A DNA stretch of 64,000 bases from Corynebacterium mucifaciens (GTDB lineage: Bacteria > Actinomycetota > Actinomycetes > Mycobacteriales > Mycobacteriaceae). The notes under the pieces are model-generated. The model did no database searches, had not been told where the DNA came from, and saw only the letters and a list, made by a program, of their open reading frames with translations. A program made the translations under genes and the position numbers. The stretch spans positions 344,115 to 408,114 of the forward strand of contig NZ_JAAXPF010000001.1 in NCBI RefSeq assembly GCF_012396315.1. Direction: 5' to 3'. Each line of letters begins with the position of its first letter. Position 1 is the first letter of the stretch. Of the stretch, positions 60,110-64,000 are shown in pieces.

Positions 60110-60574
60110 TTACGCCTCCTTAACGGTGTCGGTGAAGGATTCTTCGCGGCCCGGGAAGGCCTCGCGCAGTTTGCCCGCTACGTGGTGGATCGCAGAGAAG
60201 AAGTATTCGCACATCTCGTGCAGCTGCTGGTCGGCGAACCCGTCTCCGGAGAAAAACGGTGCCTCCATGATCGCAATCGCCGTGCCGTCCTCGCGCTGCA
60301 CGGGGTGCACCCTCACCAGCGGCAGGGAGCGGTTGAGAGAGTTAGCGAGTTCGCGCAGTGTCTCCACGTCCGCGGGCTGATCCAGCACGGCCATCCACCG
60401 GGACGTGGCCTTAAAACCTTGATTTTCCACCTCGAAGAAGACCACCAGGCCCGGAAACGCGGTTCGGACTTCGCCGTTGCCCTCGCGGTAGAACTTCAAC
60501 TCCATCGCGGTAAGTGTCGAGGCTATGCGGTCCTGCGACACCGGGGGAAACGCTGTCTGGGATGGGGAAGTCAT
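60110..60574 (-). CDS. YbjN-domain protein, first of a tandem pair
   Basis: 154 residues, also a YbjN-like fold (VSQDRIASTLTAMELKFYREG and VVFFEVENQGFKA). Sequence identity with its neighbour is low, but length and layout agree. It follows the mutT1 gene by 24 bases on the same strand. Confidence 0.8.
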   Translation of the reverse strand: MTSPSQTAFPPVSQDRIASTLTAMELKFYREGNGEVRTAFPGLVVFFEVENQGFKATSRWMAVLDQPADVETLRELANSLNRSLPLVRVHPVQREDGTAIAIMEAPFFSGDGFADQQLHEMCEYFFSAIHHVAGKLREAFPGREESFTDTVKEA

Positions 60575-60598
60575 GAGATTGTACGTTCCTTTCTTGTA

Positions 60599-61618
60599 CT
60601 ACAACACCGGGAGTGCGGAGGGCACGTAGTCCGCGCCCGTGAGCTGGCCGTTGCGGAAGCTCAGCACCCACACGGATCCCTTCTTGGCGTGAATGTGCGT
60701 GTCGATGGGCAAAGTGCCCTGCGCAGAGAGCCAGGCCAGCATGCCCGGAATGATCTCGCCCTGAGCGCAGATGACGCTGGTGCCTCCTTGCGCAATCACG
60801 TCAGTGAACGCGCGCTGCGCGCCGACCATGTCGGTGAGCCAGGCGTCGTCGCCGAAGCGCTCGTTCACCCCGACGTCCAACCCGAGTTCATCCGCGAGGG
60901 GGGCGACGGTGGTTTGGCAGCGCTCGGGCGCAGCGGAGTAGATCCGCTCCGGTGCGAACGCGCTGAGCAGCGGCACAAGCATTTCGGACTGGCGGCGGCC
61001 CTTCTTATCCAGGGGGCGCAGGTTGTCGTCACCGGACCACTTTTCGCGGTCGTGGGCGCGAGCGTGGCGCACGTAGAGCACACGCGCATCCGCTGGGGTG
61101 CCGAACCGTTTCTTCGCTTTGTGCAGCACCTGGCGGTCCAAGTCGTACGTCATCAGGGGGATGGCCTGGTCGATGGGCAGCCAGCGGATCTCGTCCACTT
61201 CGTTGTTGGGCGTGAACTCGCCGCCGGTGACTTCGCCCGTCCAGTAGTAGACCACCTTCGTGGTCTTTTTCACCGGGTACACGGTTTTGCCCAGCAGTTT
61301 GCCCAGCCGCACGTCGTAGCCCGTCTCCTCCTTGATCTCGCGCACAGCGGTCTGGATCAAGGATTCGTCGGGATCGACCTTGCCTTTGGCCAGCGACCAG
61401 TCGTCGTAATGCGGGCGGTGGATGCAGGCCACCTCGACGGACTCCGGGGTGTTGAGGTCCCCGCGCCACAGGACCGCGCCAGCGGCCAAGGTGGTGCGCT
61501 CGAATTCCTCGTGCGGGTGGTTGGGAATTTCCTGGAGACGCCCGGTGAGGAACATCTCACCGTGCGTGTCCTTGTCCTGCTCGTGCAGATGGCCGTCGTG
61601 TTTAGGCATACATGCCAT
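60599..61618 (-). CDS. mutT1: MutT1-type Nudix hydrolase with histidine phosphatase domain
   Basis: 339 residues from ATG 61618 (an ATG at 61609 is also possible). The Nudix box is complete (GKVDPDESL, then VREIKEETG; about 83-104), followed by a phosphoglycerate-mutase-like domain starting at VLYVRHARAHD (RHA motif). The mycobacterial MutT1 has the same two domains and destroys 8-oxo-GTP and diadenosine polyphosphates. It diverges from gpsA. Confidence 0.93.
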   Translation of the reverse strand: MACMPKHDGHLHEQDKDTHGEMFLTGRLQEIPNHPHEEFERTTLAAGAVLWRGDLNTPESVEVACIHRPHYDDWSLAKGKVDPDESLIQTAVREIKEETGYDVRLGKLLGKTVYPVKKTTKVVYYWTGEVTGGEFTPNNEVDEIRWLPIDQAIPLMTYDLDRQVLHKAKKRFGTPADARVLYVRHARAHDREKWSGDDNLRPLDKKGRRQSEMLVPLLSAFAPERIYSAAPERCQTTVAPLADELGLDVGVNERFGDDAWLTDMVGAQRAFTDVIAQGGTSVICAQGEIIPGMLAWLSAQGTLPIDTHIHAKKGSVWVLSFRNGQLTGADYVPSALPVL

Positions 61619-61699
61619 TGTGTCGCACACCTGGCGGGCGCGCTACGTCCAGGCCGGGTGGTAGATTGAAGCGGTTGAAAACGCTGGGAGGACGCACCG

Positions 61700-62698
61700 A
61701 TGGTCAACGTGGCAGTACTGGGCGCAGGTTCGTGGGGGACCACGCTTGCCAAAGTGTTCGCAGACGCCGGCAACACCGTGGCCCTCTGGGCGCGAAGGGA
61801 CAGCCTTGCCAGCACCATTCAAGCAACGCGGGAGAACCCGGAATACCTGCCTGGCATTGAGCTGCCAGCGGCGATCCACGCGACATCAGATGCGGCGGAA
61901 GCGCTCGACGGGGCCGCCATCGTCGTGTTCGGTGTGCCCAGCCAAACGATGCGCGAGAACCTGACCGCGTGGGCGCCGCATCTGCCGGGGGACGCCACGC
62001 TCGTGTCCATCTCCAAGGGCATCGAAACCGGCACCCATATGCGGATGAGCGAGATTATCGCGGAAGTCACCGGCGCAAGCGAGGACCGCATTGCCGTGCT
62101 CAGCGGGCCGAACCTCTCGCGTGAGATCGCGCAGGAGCAGCCGGCCGCCACCGTGATCGCCTGTGCCAATGAGAACCGTGCCAAGCTGGTCCAGGCTGCG
62201 TGCGCGACGGGCTACCTGCGCCCGTACACCAACACGGACGTCGCCGGGTGCGAGATCGGCGGCGCGACCAAAAATGTCATCGCGCTCGCGTGCGGCATGG
62301 CCGCAGGCCAGGGCCTGGGCGACAACACGCTGGCCACCCTGATCACCCGCGGGTTGGCCGAAACCACGCGCTTAGGCAGCGCGCTGGGGGCAGACGCCCG
62401 CACATTCGCGGGCCTTGCCGGCATGGGGGATTTGGTGGCCACCTGCGCCTCGCCCCTGTCGCGCAACCGCACGTTCGGCGCCGCGTTAGGCCAGGGCGCG
62501 ACCATGGACCAAGCGCGCGCCGCCACCAAAGGCCAGGTGGCGGAGGGCGTGGTGTCCTCCCGCAGCATCTTCCAGCTCGCCGCGGAGCACTCCGTGGAGA
62601 TGCCGATCACCCAGGCCGTCTACGCCGTGTGCCACGAGGGGATGAAGGTGGCCGACGCAATCGCCGCGCTGATGGGGCGCAGCAAGAAGGCGGAATAG
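61700..62698 (+). CDS. gpsA: Glycerol-3-phosphate dehydrogenase (NAD(P)+)
   Basis: 332 residues. NAD loop [32 protein letters not shown] and the catalytic lysine in [13 protein letters not shown]. Makes sn-glycerol-3-phosphate for phospholipids. ATG behind GGGAGG. Confidence 0.96.
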   Translation: MVNVAVLGAGSWGTTLAKVFADAGNTVALWARRDSLASTIQATRENPEYLPGIELPAAIHATSDAAEALDGAAIVVFGVPSQTMRENLTAWAPHLPGDATLVSISKGIETGTHMRMSEIIAEVTGASEDRIAVLSGPNLSREIAQEQPAATVIACANENRAKLVQAACATGYLRPYTNTDVAGCEIGGATKNVIALACGMAAGQGLGDNTLATLITRGLAETTRLGSALGADARTFAGLAGMGDLVATCASPLSRNRTFGAALGQGATMDQARAATKGQVAEGVVSSRSIFQLAAEHSVEMPITQAVYAVCHEGMKVADAIAALMGRSKKAE

Positions 62699-62705
62699 CG
62701 GGCGG

Positions 62706-62711
62706 TAGGCT
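62706..62711 (+). promoter_or_regulatory. -10 hexamer of ddl (leaderless type)
   Basis: TAGGCT ends 8 bases before the ddl GTG. Confidence 0.5.
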
Positions 62712-62719
62712 TAACGCCC

Positions 62720-63760
62720 GTGATCCGCATTGCTGTTTTGTACGGTGGCATGTCCACCGAGCACTCCATTTCCTGCATCTCCGCCGACTCGGTCATGTCG
62801 CACATGCCCGCCGAGTACGAGGTATTTCCCATCGGCATCACCCAGGAGGGCGTGTGGGTCGAGGGCGTGACCAATCCGGCGGAAGGGGCGGAGCTTCCCG
62901 TCGTCAAGCACGGGCGTGAGGTTGCGCTCTCTTTGAACCCGCAGCGCAAGGGCCTGCTTTACGACGTCGCCTCCGGTGAGCCACTGACCACTGTCGACGC
63001 CGTCTTCCCGGTACTGCACGGCAAGTACGGTGAGGACGGCACGGTGCAGGGGCTGCTGGAGCTCGCCGGCGTGCCGTACGTGGGCCCGGGAGTGCTGGCC
63101 TCCGCGTGCGGCATGGACAAGGAGTACACGAAGAAGCTGGTCTCGGCGGCGGGGATCCCGGTTACGCGCGAGGTGATCTTGGACCGCGCCCGTGAGCTCA
63201 CCGACGCCGAGCGTGATCACCTGGGCCTGCCGGTGTTTGTGAAGCCGGCGAACGGCGGGTCCTCCATCGGCGTGTCCAAGGTGACCAGCTGGGAGGAGCT
63301 CCCGGCGGCGGTAGCGCTCTCCCTGGAGTCCGACGACAAGGTCATCGTCGAAGCGGAACTGGTGGGCGACGAAGTGGAGGTGGGCGTGCTCGAGCGGCCC
63401 GACGGGACCGTCACCGCTTCGGTGCCTGCCAAGCTCAACGGCACGGAGGACTCCGCGGAGGGCTTCTACGGGTTTGAGACGAAGTACCTGGAAGAAGGCG
63501 TTACCGCGAGCATCCCGGCGCCGTACTCGGACGAGCTCATCGCGCAGCTGCAGCAGATGGCCGTGACGTGCTTTCACGCGCTGGACTGCAAGTCGCTGGC
63601 GCGCGTGGATTTCTTCGTCACCGACCGCGGCCCGGTGCTTAACGAGGTCAACACCATGCCCGGCTTTACCGCGATCTCGATGTACCCGCAGGTCTGGGCT
63701 GCCACGGGGCTGGAGTATCCGCAGCTGCTGGACACCCTGGTGCGTACGGCCCTGCGGTAG
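62720..63760 (+). CDS. ddl: D-alanine--D-alanine ligase
   Basis: 346 residues, ATP-grasp enzyme. VLYGGMSTEHSISCIS (Glu of the first D-Ala site), FPVLHGKYGEDG, VKPANGGSSIGVS (ATP), and LARVDFFV ... NEVNTMPGFT with the two metal ligands. Supplies the dipeptide for peptidoglycan. GTG start; 21 bases after gpsA. Confidence 0.97.
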   Translation: MIRIAVLYGGMSTEHSISCISADSVMSHMPAEYEVFPIGITQEGVWVEGVTNPAEGAELPVVKHGREVALSLNPQRKGLLYDVASGEPLTTVDAVFPVLHGKYGEDGTVQGLLELAGVPYVGPGVLASACGMDKEYTKKLVSAAGIPVTREVILDRARELTDAERDHLGLPVFVKPANGGSSIGVSKVTSWEELPAAVALSLESDDKVIVEAELVGDEVEVGVLERPDGTVTASVPAKLNGTEDSAEGFYGFETKYLEEGVTASIPAPYSDELIAQLQQMAVTCFHALDCKSLARVDFFVTDRGPVLNEVNTMPGFTAISMYPQVWAATGLEYPQLLDTLVRTALR

Positions 63761-63894
63761 GTCGGTGCACTTCCGCGGCGCGCCTGCGGCCCTGGGACCC
63801 GCCTGCACGGCCCAAATCCAGCTACAAGGATCCAGCTAACGGCCTCGGGAGCGCGGACAAAAAGTTGGAGTGGTGGGGGCTGAAAGGTATTCCG

Positions 63895-64000
63895 ATGCCC
63901 GCAGCATTTCCATCTGATATCCGCGATGGTGCGATCGAGAGGTTTTTAGCCGGCTCATCTGCCCGGGAAGTGTGCAGTTGGGTTGAAAGCGTCTGCAGTC
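63895..64000 (+). CDS. Start of a possible transposase subunit, cut by the window edge
   Basis: 35 codons open to the edge: MPAAFPSDIRDGAIERFLAG then SSAREVCSWVESV. A short basic/acidic helix followed by a helix-turn-helix is the layout of IS-element OrfA proteins. GAAAGG lies 8 bases upstream. The 134 bases between ddl and this frame show nothing else. Too short to be sure. Confidence 0.35.
   Translation, partial: MPAAFPSDIRDGAIERFLAGSSAREVCSWVESVCS

Overview
The window is chromosomal DNA from a high-GC Corynebacterium. The evidence is the gene content and order (mnmA, ligA, gatCA, pfkA, gatB, ilvD, ilvBNC, serA, leuB, gltX, ltbR-leuCD, mutT1, gpsA, ddl), which follows the order known in C. 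glutamicum; an ilv leader peptide very close to the C. glutamicum one; and a large share of genes whose TAnnnT -10 hexamer ends only 6-8 bases before the start codon, the signature of leaderless mRNA in this group.

Left part (1-24.4 kb): a partial GH25 lysozyme; a copper block read leftward (copB, csoR, a spermidine synthase-like gene) with a CsoR-type palindrome upstream; tRNA thiolase mnmA; a MetE-like protein without cysteines; an exonuclease; ligA; a translationally coupled trio (ArsR-like regulator, serine hydrolase, three-helix membrane protein); an ACT protein; gatCA; an MFS exporter; pfkA; a PrsW protease coupled to an anchored protein; a Mug glycosylase; a GNAT; nadA-nadC; a BASS transporter; gatB; a YkvI-type transporter.

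Middle part (24.5-45.1 kb): DoxX protein, ilvD, a PH-domain protein, the attenuator-controlled ilvBNC operon, a CDF metal exporter, a DUF262 protein, two paralogous lipoproteins that flank a short serA and leuB, an oxaloacetate decarboxylase-type FAH protein, isochorismate synthase, a secreted esterase, gltX, one tRNA-Gln and two identical tRNA-Glu genes. Together gltX, tRNA-Gln and gatCAB make up the indirect route to Gln-tRNA(Gln).

Accessory part (45.1-57.5 kb): phzF and an HD hydrolase lead into a scar holding a frameshifted and truncated SbnA-like gene, the front of a cydA gene with its promoter, and the tail of a second phzF. Next comes a visibly more GC-rich block: two coupled YhgE/Pip membrane proteins, diverging from an intact SbnA-like PLP enzyme that is coupled to a large fusion of an FAD/NAD(P)-binding protein with a Y4yA-type (ornithine/diaminopimelate decarboxylase fold) PLP enzyme. 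This two-gene unit is the best candidate in the window for an undescribed pathway, probably one that modifies an amino acid or builds a siderophore- or opine-like product.

Right end (56.8-64 kb): the LtbR regulator diverging from leuCD, two tandem YbjN proteins, a Nudix/phosphatase MutT1, gpsA, ddl, and the start of a possible transposase at the edge.
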